Positions 10,611 through 19,763 are shown, numbered from the stretch's first letter. The stretch: 64,000 nucleotides of DNA from Colwellia sp. MB02u-6 (GCF_014077095.1 NZ_JACGVG010000038.1:248001-312000); one strand, 5' to 3'. Numbers and translations are program-made. Notes: generated by a model not told the origin, from the letters alone.

Positions 10611-11482
10611 TGTCTGTCTTAATTAACAAAGATACTAAAGTAATCTGTCAAGGTTTCACTGGTGGTCAAGGTACATTCCATTCAGAACAAGCACTTGAGT
10701 ACGGTACACAAATGGTTGGTGGCGTAAGCCCAGGTAAAGGCGGTCAAACGCATTTAGGCCTACCAGTATTTAATACAGTACGTGAAGCAGTAGAAGCAAC
10801 TGGCGCAACAGCAACAGTTATCTACGTACCAGCTCCGTTTTGTAAAGATGCAATTTTAGAAGCTATTGATGCAGGCATCGAGCTTATCGTTACTATCACT
10901 GAAGGTATTCCAACTTTAGATATGGTTGACGTTAAAGCTAAGCTTGATCAATCTGGCGTTCGTATGATCGGTCCTAACTGTCCAGGTGTTATCACTCCGG
11001 GCGAAACTAAGATTGGTATCATGCCAGGTCATATCCATTTACCAGGTAAAGTTGGTATTGTTTCACGTTCTGGTACGCTTACGTACGAAGCCGTTAAACA
11101 AACAACTGATGCTGGTTTTGGCCAATCTACTTGTGTAGGTATTGGTGGCGACCCTATCCCAGGTACTAACTTCATCGACGTATTGGAAATGTTCCAAAAC
11201 GATCCACAAACTGAAGCAATCGTCATGATTGGTGAAATTGGCGGAACTGCTGAAGAAGAAGCTGCGGAATATATCAAAGCTCATGTTACTAAACCTGTAG
11301 TATCTTACATTGCTGGTGTGACTGCACCAGAAGGTAAGCGTATGGGTCACGCTGGCGCGATTATCGCCGGTGGTAAAGGTACAGCTGATGAGAAATTTGC
11401 AGCACTAGAAGCGGCCGGTGTTAAAACTGTACGTTCTTTAGCTGAAATTGGCTCAGCACTTAAAGAGAAAACAGGTTGGTAA
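10610..11482 (+). CDS. sucD: Succinyl-CoA synthetase alpha subunit
   Basis: Alpha chain of succinate-CoA ligase, of 290 residues. The N-terminal CoA-binding Rossmann domain has [14 protein letters not shown], and the phosphorylated histidine lies in the C-terminal [18 protein letters not shown] stretch. It is coupled to sucC by a TAATG overlap and is the last gene of the TCA cluster. Confidence 0.97.
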   Translation: MSVLINKDTKVICQGFTGGQGTFHSEQALEYGTQMVGGVSPGKGGQTHLGLPVFNTVREAVEATGATATVIYVPAPFCKDAILEAIDAGIELIVTITEGIPTLDMVDVKAKLDQSGVRMIGPNCPGVITPGETKIGIMPGHIHLPGKVGIVSRSGTLTYEAVKQTTDAGFGQSTCVGIGGDPIPGTNFIDVLEMFQNDPQTEAIVMIGEIGGTAEEEAAEYIKAHVTKPVVSYIAGVTAPEGKRMGHAGAIIAGGKGTADEKFAALEAAGVKTVRSLAEIGSALKEKTGW

Positions 11483-11512
11483 GCGATTTGCTTACAGCTT
11501 GTAAATCTTAAT

Positions 11513-11540
11513 AAAAACCCGCTTTTAGCGGGTTTTTTGT
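11513..11540 (+). terminator. Rho-independent terminator of the sdh-suc cluster
   Basis: AACCCGC and GCGGGTT arms around a TTTTA loop, followed by a T-run, lie about 30 bases after the sucD stop. This is a classic intrinsic terminator and marks the end of the TCA transcription unit. Confidence 0.93.
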
Positions 11541-11574
11541 TAGAATAATGATTTACTTTTACTTTTATCTTTAT

Positions 11575-12481
11575 CTAAAGGCTGCTAAAAATTAGTTTAG
11601 GCTTTATCAATGTTATATTACCTTTATCATCTGCTCGACTGACAATTCCATATAGCTTACAGTTTAAAAATAAAAGAGGCATGTATTGAACAATGTTTCC
11701 ATTCTTAGGGTAAGCAGTGAGGATGTGATTTAAATATTTGAATCCCATGTTATTAGTTGTTTTGTTCTGGCGAGTGACTTCTCCCTCTAAAGTAACTATA
11801 TCGCCATGTTTTAATTCTGGAAATAATTCTTCATCAGTGTCAACTTTGCAAAATATAAATTTTTTAGACTGACTAATTGTCACTTCATCTCTTTCATTTT
11901 TACTAATAGTACCTATTTTGAGATCTTTATTTTTTAATATATTTTCCGCTAATTTTTCTAGTAGATTAGGATTGCTCGTAACATACATATCTAATATGTA
12001 ATTTGGGACATATAAGTATTCACCAACATTATTTCTAATACCAATTTTACTATTATTATTCAAAAATTTTACATTGTGGAATGATTTTGTTGTTGTATCG
12101 CCTACGTGAATAGTTATTTTCGCAAACCACTTTATCGCATCTACAGATTTCCTTATAACATCTTTAAATCCAATATCTCCAAAATCATTTTCTGCCATTT
12201 TTTCAATAGCTTTTTTGCATATGTAAAGCCAAGTGCACTAGCTGTTGCAAGAACCCATTGTGCTGAAGAGTCAGGAATAAGTGCTTGCCAAGAACCTTCT
12301 TGTATTTTGATAAGAATTTTGTAATCGAATTTTTGTAAATCAGGAGACTGTTTATTAATGCATGAACGTAAAGTGAAGTGTATTCCAATTAGAGCTACAG
12401 CTTATTTTTTTGCATCTATTATTCCTTTTTTACGCCTTCACCACTATATTTCATATAGCCAATATCTATTGTATTAGTCAT
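11575..12481 (-). pseudogene. Decayed gene of unknown function, about 300 codons, three lesions
   Basis: The longest open part is 11575-12198 (207 codons, MAENDFGDIGFKDVIRK to the stop), but coding similarity in other frames continues upstream to an ATG at 12481 (MTNTIDIGYMKYSGEGV). Adding one A to the A6 run at 12426-12431 gives GVKKGIIDAKK, then an in-frame TAA at 12402-12404, then AVALIGIHFTLRSCINKQ, DLQKFDYKILIKIQ and WVLATASALGFTYAKKLLKK. Adding one A to the A6 run at 12198-12203 joins this to MAENDFGD. The reconstructed protein is about 300 residues. No family is recognised. It may still yield a C-terminal fragment, but the full product is lost. Confidence 0.75.
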
Positions 12482-12644
12482 TAAATATCCTTATTTTTAT
12501 AAGTGTTTATCATTTGGTGGATTACCTAAAGTTTCAATTTTATTGAGGCTTATTTTTGGTATAAATAAATTAGATTAAGAAATTTATCAGGCAACCCATA
12601 ATAACTTTCTCATATTTAACTGTGTAAACTAGAGTTTAAGTTGT

Positions 12645-12968
12645 TACTGGCTCTAAATTAATGGTTTGGAGTTTGTTTACTGGTTTGGCGTCGGGGTGCC
12701 GACTACACCCAAAGAGGGTTAAACGCGCTATGTTTAAGTAAAGCTCTCTGGACTCACCCGGCGCTGCTGCATTAAACGTGTTTCCTCCATGACGTCCAAT
12801 ATTCTTCGACGTACCAGCGCTGATGGCACGTCCGTGTGCCAACAGCGCTTTCACTGGCATCCATGCCAGTGATACGTGAATATTGGCCGTCATTCCGGCG
12901 CTTAATGAAGCAGACTTAGTGTTTGGTTTATCTGTGGTGTTTCTTTTTAACTTTTTATAAAATACCAC
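12645..12968 (-). repeat. Dispersed structured repeat, copy 1 (full)
   Basis: Contains the core TTACTGGTTTGGCGTCGGGG followed by TGCCGACTACAC (about 12678-12707), also found at 13305-13337 and 13872-13904, and inverted at about 13150-13232. The element is rich in hairpins, for example AGCGCTG with mirrored CAGCGCT around 12813-12849, and CACTGGCAT with ATGCCAGTG around 12851-12871. Its minus strand is open for 110 codons (12636-12968), but the other copies are not open, so I treat the reading frame as a by-product of the repeat. Local GC is higher than in flanking DNA. Confidence 0.7.
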
Positions 12969-13040
12969 TAGTGCAGCAAATTCCTAATACCATCTCAGCA
13001 ACGTAAACTTAATTTAGATAAGTGCGATGTTTATCGGAGC

Positions 13041-13240
13041 CATGGATAGCGTAGACTGCCGTGTGAAGGGATGATTTTCGGCAGGTATAAACATCGCGCC
13101 GCTTATGTTTAAAGAAAAGTGAGTTGGAGTGTTTTGCTGAGTAGGGCACCATGGGGAGTCCAGAGGCCGAGTTTAATATGAGCAGTGTGTAACGCTCCTC
13201 TGGGTGTTGTCGCCACCGCGACGCCAGACATAAAAATTAA
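13041..13240 (+). repeat. Dispersed structured repeat, copy 2 (inverted)
   Basis: This block resembles the reverse complement of the left part of copy 1. GGGGAGTCCAGAGGCC near 13152 corresponds to the copy 1 stretch CTCTCTGGACTCACC read backwards. CTCTGGGTGTTGTCGCC and GCGACGCCAGAC correspond to the inverted core GGGTGTAGTCGGC and CGACGCCA. It is diverged, and no protein is encoded. Confidence 0.55.
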
Positions 13241-13284
13241 ACTCCAAGCTGTTCAATTTATAAAACTAGATCCCACTTACTCTA

Positions 13285-13345
13285 ATTTAGCATTTTGGAG
13301 TCAGCTTACTGGTTTGGCATCGGCGTGCCGACTACACCTATTAAA
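13285..13345 (-). repeat. Dispersed structured repeat, copy 3 (partial)
   Basis: Short copy with the flank TCTAATTTAGCATTTTGGAG and the core CTTACTGGTTTGGCATCGGC followed by GTGCCGACTACAC (13305-13337). It has the same orientation as copies 1 and 4. The rest of the element is absent, and the RraB-like gene starts 90 bases later. Confidence 0.65.
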
Positions 13346-13434
13346 AAGATTTCACATACTTTTGTTTTCTATTCTATTTATTTAAAACATTGCCGTTTAT
13401 AATGCCGCATTAATTTATAGCTTTGAAGAGTAAT

Positions 13435-13758
13435 ATGAACTTCCCAAAAGATGAAACCGGTAAAGTATTGTTTGAAATGCAAAAAGCGGGTATCGATTTA
13501 ACCATTATGCATACTATTGTTTTTTTTCACTTATTTGAAACACAAGAAAAAGCACAGGCTATGGCAGCTCATCTTGCTGAAATAGCACCTGATATTATTT
13601 GTGATGTTCACATTAATGAAGATCCAAAAGCATGGGATTTAGATTGTGCAATAAAAGTGATCCCTCTTTATGATGTAATTATTGCTCAAGAAGCTCAGTT
13701 TGAACAAATAGTAACTCAGTTTAATGGTTATACGGATGGTTGGGGAATTGAAGCTTAA
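13435..13758 (+). CDS. RraB-like family protein (putative RNase E inhibitor B)
   Basis: A 107-residue acidic cytoplasmic protein starting at ATG 13435. An in-frame TTG at 13423 is less likely, because GAAGAG lies 4-9 bases before the ATG. The opening FPKDETGKVLFEMQKAGIDL and the following hydrophobic strand TIVFFHLFETQEKAQAMAAHL resemble the RraB family (PF06877), whose founding member binds RNase E and modulates mRNA decay. The C-terminal FNGYTDGWGIEA also fits. The family match is from memory of the motif and has not been searched. It stands alone between repeat copies 3 and 4. Confidence 0.7.
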   Translation: MNFPKDETGKVLFEMQKAGIDLTIMHTIVFFHLFETQEKAQAMAAHLAEIAPDIICDVHINEDPKAWDLDCAIKVIPLYDVIIAQEAQFEQIVTQFNGYTDGWGIEA

Positions 13759-13839
13759 ATTGCTCATGTTTTAGCTGATAACTTATCAAGCCATCAGTAT
13801 TAATTTTCTCGTATTTAACTTAATAAAATAGGGGCCAGA

Positions 13840-14060
13840 TGATTAGGAATTGTAAATTAATTGTTTGGTATTTTTTACTGGTTTGGTGTCGGGTGACGAC
13901 TACAGCAAGAAAAGAGCAGGGAGGCTAACGCCGCTCATACTTCTTTAGCTTTAGACTGGCTCGGCGCAGCTGCATTAAACGTGTTTTTTCCGTGATTTTT
14001 AATATTTCCGCGTTTAATGCAGTGGGTTTAGTCTTTACTTTATCTATCTTATTTAAAACC
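13840..14060 (-). repeat. Dispersed structured repeat, copy 4
   Basis: Carries TTTTACTGGTTTGGTGTCGG followed by GTGACGACTACA (13872-13904) after an AT-rich flank like that of copy 1. The further match CTGCATTAAACGTGTTTT (about 13970-13987) is shared with copy 1 (about 12768-12785). The rest is diverged and shorter. The stretch 14061-14243 after it shows nothing I can assign. Confidence 0.6.
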
Positions 14061-14243
14061 TACGAAAAAAAATCACCTTCAGATTATATTTATTCAATAT
14101 TTTTTCCATCAGTTCGAGATCCGAAAGTCTCTAAAACGGCCTAAACCTGTGTGAGAGTTCATAATAAAATTAAGTAACTCCTAGCGCTTGGCGTGTAAAA
14201 CTTCTGCGATATTAAATTGTGCTGAGTCGCCTTTATCAAAGGC

Positions 14244-14478
14244 TTACATCATGCTTGTCCAGCTTGATGGGAAGGTTGATGGGAAGGTTGCAGTACCACC
14301 ATAATAACCATAAACAACAAGAGCAGCTGAAGGATCATCAGGGCCAATTACATGATTGTCGCGTTTTTCATTACGCAGGATTTCACTGTGATGATGATCA
14401 AAAACGATATAAACGCCGTCAACGAAAGGTAAGTTAATGGAGATATCATTGGGTCCTAAATCGTGTAAATCGCGGCCA
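14244..14478 (-). pseudogene. Remnant of a DHH-family phosphoesterase (exopolyphosphatase-like)
   Basis: On the minus strand one frame reads RDLHDLGPNDISINLPFV, then DGVYIVFDHHHSEILRNE, then HVIGPDDPSAALVVYGYYGG before degenerating and stopping at 14244-14246. The FDHH motif and the PSAALVVYGYYGG helix are typical of DHH-family phosphohydrolases annotated as exopolyphosphatase-related. Only an internal piece of about 75 residues remains, and a tandem duplication (GATGGGAAGGTT twice, about 14268-14291) disrupts its end. No start codon or second domain is visible. Confidence 0.65.
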
Positions 14479-14703
14479 CATAGGTTTTAAGCATTAAATT
14501 ATAGCGCAGATATAGATTGTTTTTAGGGTTTATTCGGTTCTAAGTTGATTAAATAACTGATCAATAAGGTTAAATGCTTTTGTTAGTACTTCCAATAAGG
14601 TAGTATTTAGCCACAAAATTTTATCGCCACGGAGGGAGATAAAAGTCAACTGGTCGATTTTTAATTTTTCCTCTAAGGTATTCACTTTTCAAAGGAAAAT
14701 AGA

Positions 14704-16674
14704 TTGAAATATTCAAAACTTTTTATTGCAACAGCCTCGTTGCTATTTTTAAACGGTTGTCTAGATTATAACGACGATAGTAAAGATGTTGTGCAAGCTA
14801 TTAACGCTCAAACAGCTGTTATTTCAGAACAACAAACCAGCGAAGCGTCTGTTACCTTTCATGGCGTTGTTGTTGATAGTTTTGATGACCAACCAGTTAT
14901 TTCGGCATTAATCACTGTTTATTTAGGCACTGAAACTGTCGTTGACGGATTAATCGCCATAAATGGTGTATTTGAAATAGCGACATTACCCGCTAATTCA
15001 GATATAGAAGTTATTATTTCCAGTAATAATGAGCAATTTTCACGTCGAGCTTTTTTCTTAAATACCGGTGCTAGTACTGCAAATGTCGCGATAAAAGACT
15101 TTGGCACTTTTGCGGTTTCTGAACCACAAGAGGTTCAGATTAGTGTTTTAAATAGTGTCGATAATTCGTCGGTTGAAAATTTAGAGTTTAGTGCTTATTC
15201 GCATGTTGGTAGCAGTTCTTCGACGTTAAAATATAAGCACACCTCCACTTATGACGCGGTTAATGGTCAATATAACATTACTCTGCCAAAGCATATCAAC
15301 ACCAGTGTTAGCGCTGGCCTTGATTTTAACCGTGATGGGAAAGTTGACTTGATACCTGAATATTCAAATAATCTCATGGGTACTGATTTATATATTAATT
15401 CAGCAAACTCAATTGATGTATTAACGGTATATGTTGCCGATAACAATGACGCTGTTATTAGTGATGTTGAATATCGAATATCTATTCTTGATAGCGCTGC
15501 CAATTCAATTCCTTCAGCAGAATTGGTGATTGAAGACGAAAATAATGCCATGCTTAAGTCAGTTTATGATGCTACGACAGAGCAACACGTAGTATTGGCC
15601 AAATTTTCACAACAAATTTCACTTAATATGCCAGCGTTTAGCGCTAATGGTATTCATTATCAAAGTGCTTCGATTCGCTTATATCAACAAAGCGAAGAGG
15701 AGTTAGAGGTTAGTATATCAGGCACTTATCAAAATTGTTGTTATAGCATACCAAATTCAGACACTATGACATTAGTATTGCTGCCGCGTGTTACCTCAAA
15801 TGTCAGTGCTTTAGAAGTAGTAACAAAGTCACAAGAAATTGATTCAGTTAACTCTATTTTTAAAGTATTTTACTCTCAAGGGGTATCGATTCCTAATGCA
15901 AGCGTTTCTTTAGTAAGAACAAGCGGTTTTACTACAGTTAAAGGAAATGATGACAGTAACGATTTAATTTTACCGGGTGCGACATTATTCACCGGTGGTT
16001 TTAATATTGCTACGTCACATACCGTTACTTTAAATAATACTAAACTTGAAGTTATCCCTGAGTCAGTTTTAGTGCTGCCGGGTAGTTATCATTATAATGT
16101 TGGTAACGTTGAAGTTATTTCAACGGAAGAAGTGACTGACATCAATGATGATTCACTGTTTTTTACAATCACTAATCCTAATCAAACTTTTGATATTACA
16201 GACGTTAAATTGGATAATGAGAATTTCACTACCAAGGGTATTGCGATTACCACTGTTAATACGGCCAATGAAGCTTCAACAAGTTCAAATAGCGATAGAA
16301 GTGTTTACTTCTACTTACCAGCAAGTATTCATAGTTTGAAAAATTTTACTATGCGTCAATTAAGTATTACTAAAGATAATGTTGTTAGAACAGATGCTCG
16401 CAGCTTTACTTTTATTAATAATGGCAATGTAAATAATAGCCGTGTTGGTACGGTTAAATTGGCCGAAAATGAAGTTATTGTTAGAGATCGTATGCAAGTC
16501 ACTGTATACACAGGAACAGCTCAAGACGACTCACAAGCTGTTTATCGTATGAGTAATTATGAATATATGTCAGATAATACCCCCAGCTCTAAGAATACGA
16601 TTTCATTTGAATATGCCTATGAAACCATAGCTGGTGATATTTCTACTGGCGCAATAACTATTCCAGTACAATAA
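14704..16674 (+). CDS. Large predicted outer-membrane lipoprotein, unknown function
   Basis: A 656-residue protein starting at TTG 14704 with AAAGGAAAAT upstream. The N-terminus MKYSKLFIATASLLFLNGC is a lipoprotein signal with the lipobox LNGC (Cys19). Residues +2 and +3 are Leu and Asp, so there is no inner-membrane retention Asp at +2. Residues about 50-120 (VTFHGVVVDSFDDQPVISAL through LPANSDIEVII) resemble a carboxypeptidase-regulatory-like beta sandwich. The rest is beta-rich, Ser/Thr/Asn-rich, and not recognised. It is a single gene closed by its own terminator at 16763-16794. Confidence 0.75.
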   Translation: MKYSKLFIATASLLFLNGCLDYNDDSKDVVQAINAQTAVISEQQTSEASVTFHGVVVDSFDDQPVISALITVYLGTETVVDGLIAINGVFEIATLPANSDIEVIISSNNEQFSRRAFFLNTGASTANVAIKDFGTFAVSEPQEVQISVLNSVDNSSVENLEFSAYSHVGSSSSTLKYKHTSTYDAVNGQYNITLPKHINTSVSAGLDFNRDGKVDLIPEYSNNLMGTDLYINSANSIDVLTVYVADNNDAVISDVEYRISILDSAANSIPSAELVIEDENNAMLKSVYDATTEQHVVLAKFSQQISLNMPAFSANGIHYQSASIRLYQQSEEELEVSISGTYQNCCYSIPNSDTMTLVLLPRVTSNVSALEVVTKSQEIDSVNSIFKVFYSQGVSIPNASVSLVRTSGFTTVKGNDDSNDLILPGATLFTGGFNIATSHTVTLNNTKLEVIPESVLVLPGSYHYNVGNVEVISTEEVTDINDDSLFFTITNPNQTFDITDVKLDNENFTTKGIAITTVNTANEASTSSNSDRSVYFYLPASIHSLKNFTMRQLSITKDNVVRTDARSFTFINNGNVNNSRVGTVKLAENEVIVRDRMQVTVYTGTAQDDSQAVYRMSNYEYMSDNTPSSKNTISFEYAYETIAGDISTGAITIPVQ

Positions 16675-17019
16675 CAGCGCTATTATTTCTTATACTCAGT
16701 GGTCACTAGTCGTGTTAACACGACTTTTATTACTCGATATAGATAGGTTGTTTAAAGTAAAGAAAAACGGTAAACGTTAAGTTTACCGTTTTTCTTGGCA
16801 ATATTCTTATGATAGGTTAGTTATTTCTAAATCACAATTTGACAATGGCATAAAAATCAAGAAGCTATATTCACCTAGACTATGTGAGTAAGTGAGTAGG
16901 TAAGTAGGTAAGTGAATATAGTTCGTGCTTAACATCATTTATTCCAGATAAAGGTAATTTAACCAAACTGTCATATAAATTGATTAGTGTAGAGCAAACT
17001 ATCAATAGGAGTATTTGTG
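16675..17019. other. Intergenic region with terminator and short tandem repeat
   Basis: No gene is seen. It contains the terminator at 16763-16794 and a short tandem of GTAAGTAG and GTGAGTAA units at about 16883-16915. The region from there to 17019 is featureless AT-rich DNA apart from ATAGGAG (17005-17011), which serves as a ribosome binding site for the following small gene. Confidence 0.5.
16763..16794 (+). terminator. Intrinsic terminator after the lipoprotein gene
   Basis: AAAAACGGTAAAC and GTTTACCGTTTTT form a perfect stem around a GTTAA loop, with A- and T-runs on the two sides. It could stop transcription from both directions. It lies 89 bases after the lipoprotein stop codon. Confidence 0.92.
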
Positions 17020-17195
17020 ATGCAATCTAAAGAATGGCAAGAAGAAAACCTTAATGATATCGATGCTTACTTCGATAATCAGAAGAAAAAAATAGTAAAC
17101 AGGCTAAGCGTAAGTGGCAAGAAATAGAGGCTTTTAAGGAAAAAAAAAGAATGCAGCGAGAAATGGCGTCTTATGATGATTACATAACACATTAA
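17020..17195 (+). pseudogene. DUF3545-family small protein, frameshifted in an A7 run
   Basis: ATG 17020 follows a good ribosome binding site and reads MQSKEWQEENLNDIDAYFDNQ, then leaves frame at the A7 run 17086-17092 and stops early. With one more A the frame continues NSKQAKRKWQEIEAFKEKKR, then MQREMASYDDYITH, to a stop at 17193-17195, giving about 58 residues. The KRKWQEIEAFKEKKRMQRE core is the signature of DUF3545 (PF12065), a small basic family of marine gammaproteobacteria. It could be a true null, a slippage-expressed gene or a sequencing error. Confidence 0.65.
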
Positions 17196-17406
17196 TATGG
17201 AATGTGAATACTCAGCCATATTATGTTTGAGCGTAAATGATTGGCATTTTGTTGTCGTAGTTTGCGCTCTTTAATTTCATTTGTACTGGTCATGATATTC
17301 AAACCAGCGATTATAGACATTTCTCCAAAATTTAGGTGATGGTTCTGGTCAAACCAAAGGGCATTGCGCTATAATCCGTTTTTTGTCATTAACCGTGTAT
17401 TACTTC

Positions 17407-18711
17407 ATGAAGTTTCCCGGACGCCGTCAACATCGACATTACTTTCCTGTCGACCATAAAAACCCATTAACAAACCAAGTAAGTCCTAGCGCTCAAGCGG
17501 CTCAAAACTATATTGTTGGTATAGATCAGGTTTTAGTGGATATTGAAGCTAAAGTTGATCAAGAATTTTTGAATGAATTTGATTTAAAACTTGGTATGTC
17601 ACAGGTTATCTCAGACGAAGTTACTCTGCGCCTTTATCAACGTTTGAAAGATGAATCGCTAATCAATTATGAATTTGCTGGCGGCACTATTGGCAATACT
17701 ATGCATAATTACTCTGTGTTAGCGGATGACCGTTCAGTTTTATTGGGTGTAATGTCCAAAAACATACATGTTGGTGACTATGCTTACCGGTTTATAAGTA
17801 ATACCTCTTCACGTGTTGATCTTAACTATCTTCAGCCTGTCGATGGCCCTATTGGTCGTTGTTTTACCTTGATTGATGATAACGGTGAGCGCACTTTTGG
17901 TATTAATGCTGGCTTAATCAATCGTCTACATCCTGATTCTATTGATGAGTCATTAATTGCTGGGGCTTCAGCACTGGTTATTAGCTCTTATTTGATGCGC
18001 ACACAAGCTGGCGACACCATGACCCAAGCAGCAATTAAAGCGGTAAAATGTGCAAATGCTGCTGGCGTACCTGTGGTATTGACCTTAGGTACTAAATTTT
18101 TGATTGAAGAAGAACCTGATTTTTGGCGTGATTTTGTTCAAAAGCATGTCAACATACTGACCATGAACGAAGAAGAAGCATTAGCCATCACGGGTATTGA
18201 AGAACCACTACTCGCTGCGAATAAATGTTTGGATTGGGTTGATATGGTTATTTGTACCGCCGGTAAACACGGCTTATATATGGCGGGCTATGTTGATGAA
18301 ACGTTTAAACGCGAAAGTGAATACCCATTATTATCAGGCGAGATAGATGAGTTTAATCGTTATGAATATTCTCGTCCCATGTTATTGAAAGATTGCCAGC
18401 AACCGATGCGAATATATACCCATTCTGCACCTTACATGGGAGGCCCCGAAAGTATCAAAAATACCAATGGCGCTGGAGACGCAGCGCTTGCAGCTATATT
18501 ACATGACTTAAGTGCCAATGTTTATCATAAAAATACTGTGGAAAACTCAAGTAAGCATGAGCAATTAGCCTTAACTTACTCGTCATTATCGCAAATGAGT
18601 AAATACGCCAACAGAGTTAGTTATGAAGTATTAGTACAACATTCTCCGCGTTTGTCACGTGGTTTACCAGAACGAGAAGACAGTTTAGATCAAGCCTATT
18701 GGTCACAGTAG
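17407..18711 (+). CDS. gsk: Inosine/guanosine kinase
   Basis: Phosphorylates inosine and guanosine to IMP and GMP in purine salvage (PfkB/ribokinase superfamily). From ATG 17407 it has 434 residues, the same as E. coli Gsk, beginning MKFPGRRQHRHYFPV. An in-frame TTG at 17383 is unlikely because the family starts at MKFPG. The nucleoside region FAGGTIGNTMHNYSVLADDR and the C-terminal catalytic motif NTNGAGDAALAAILHD are present. It is monocistronic in this context. Confidence 0.95.
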   Translation: MKFPGRRQHRHYFPVDHKNPLTNQVSPSAQAAQNYIVGIDQVLVDIEAKVDQEFLNEFDLKLGMSQVISDEVTLRLYQRLKDESLINYEFAGGTIGNTMHNYSVLADDRSVLLGVMSKNIHVGDYAYRFISNTSSRVDLNYLQPVDGPIGRCFTLIDDNGERTFGINAGLINRLHPDSIDESLIAGASALVISSYLMRTQAGDTMTQAAIKAVKCANAAGVPVVLTLGTKFLIEEEPDFWRDFVQKHVNILTMNEEEALAITGIEEPLLAANKCLDWVDMVICTAGKHGLYMAGYVDETFKRESEYPLLSGEIDEFNRYEYSRPMLLKDCQQPMRIYTHSAPYMGGPESIKNTNGAGDAALAAILHDLSANVYHKNTVENSSKHEQLALTYSSLSQMSKYANRVSYEVLVQHSPRLSRGLPEREDSLDQAYWSQ

Positions 18712-18872
18712 TTAACGGTAAACCTGCGGATAAAATCCAGTAGCGTTTAGTCTTTGTTATGGAGGCAACTTTTTAATTAGCTAAATTAAGATAACAATAG
18801 CAACGCTTTTTAATTGATAAGAGCACATGGAACATACTATTTAATTACTTTAATGAGACATTGATTTTTTGC

Positions 18873-19763
18873 ATGACTACTCTTACAACACATAAATCAT
18901 CACAACGTCGTTTACTGATTGCATTGGCTATTACCAGTGTATTCATGTTGCTGCAGCTCGTTGGCGCCACCTATGCAAATTCTTTAGCGGTATATGCAGA
19001 TGCAGGGCACTTGTTTGTGCATAATAGTTCACTATTTATTGCCTTAATAGCGTCGACCTTAGCGATAAAATTCGGTCGAACGTTTAGTGATGGTTATCGT
19101 CGTTTAGAGCTTTCAGGTGGCCTGATCAACGGTACGTTATATTTACTGATCAGTTGTTGGATTTTATTGCAAGGGGCCGAGCGATTATTTGGCCACGAAC
19201 ATCATGATGCACATGAAATAAATACTTTTGTTATGTCGGCGGTTGCCTCGTTAGGGTTTCTATTTCACGGCGCGTCAGCGTATGTTTTATATAAAGGCCG
19301 TAAAGATAGTGTTAACGTTTATGCGGTATTTTTGCATACCTTTTTTGATCTGCTATCTACCATAGTCACATTCGTCACCAGCATTGTCATTCATGTTACG
19401 GGTTGGACAATTGTCGATTCGTTGTCGAGCATACTTATTTCTGTATTTGTACTTTATACAGGCTCTAAACTACTTTATAAATGTATTAAAGGTTTATTTT
19501 TTAATGGCGTTCGCTTACCGGCATTGAAGAAAATTGAAATGGCTCTGCAAGGTTTAGAGCACATAGACAATGTGCACAATTTAATTGTTACAAGTGACAG
19601 CGGCCAAGTAGTGGTTGGTGCTCATATCGTACTAAAACACCAATGTACTTTAGAAAAGCACGATGAAATATGCCGCTTTCAAATCGAGCGTATGCTAAAA
19701 GAACAATTCGATGTTAATACCAGTGTACTGCAAATTGAGGCGAGTGGCTGTAAGCACAGTTAA
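18873..19763 (+). CDS. Cation diffusion facilitator family transporter
   Basis: Inner-membrane antiporter for a divalent metal, with 296 residues, six predicted helices and a C-terminal cytoplasmic metallochaperone-like domain (LQGLEHIDNVHNLIVTSDSG). In helix 2 the usual HxxxD reads H46-LFV-H50 (DAGHLFVHN), while helix 5 keeps H155-TFF-D159. The transport site is therefore His-His/His-Asp instead of the common His-Asp/His-Asp, which may change metal preference. A His-rich loop (GHEHHDAHE, 107-115) lies between helices 3 and 4, as in zinc CDFs. The start could also be TTG 18861; the spacing of GAGA upstream does not settle it. Confidence 0.85.
   Translation: MTTLTTHKSSQRRLLIALAITSVFMLLQLVGATYANSLAVYADAGHLFVHNSSLFIALIASTLAIKFGRTFSDGYRRLELSGGLINGTLYLLISCWILLQGAERLFGHEHHDAHEINTFVMSAVASLGFLFHGASAYVLYKGRKDSVNVYAVFLHTFFDLLSTIVTFVTSIVIHVTGWTIVDSLSSILISVFVLYTGSKLLYKCIKGLFFNGVRLPALKKIEMALQGLEHIDNVHNLIVTSDSGQVVVGAHIVLKHQCTLEKHDEICRFQIERMLKEQFDVNTSVLQIEASGCKHS

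Noticed and set aside
12636-12968. A 110-codon open frame on the minus strand
   Set aside because: It lies wholly inside repeat copy 1, and the other copies of the repeat do not keep the frame open, so I call it a by-product of repeat sequence.
14219-14437. Plus-strand frame of 72 codons rich in His and Gln
   Set aside because: It is the antisense of the DHH-phosphoesterase remnant, which has recognisable motifs on the minus strand.
14560-14703. Possible riboswitch in the leader of the lipoprotein gene
   Set aside because: GC-richer blocks are present but match no riboswitch consensus I know, and no convincing paired structure could be drawn by eye.
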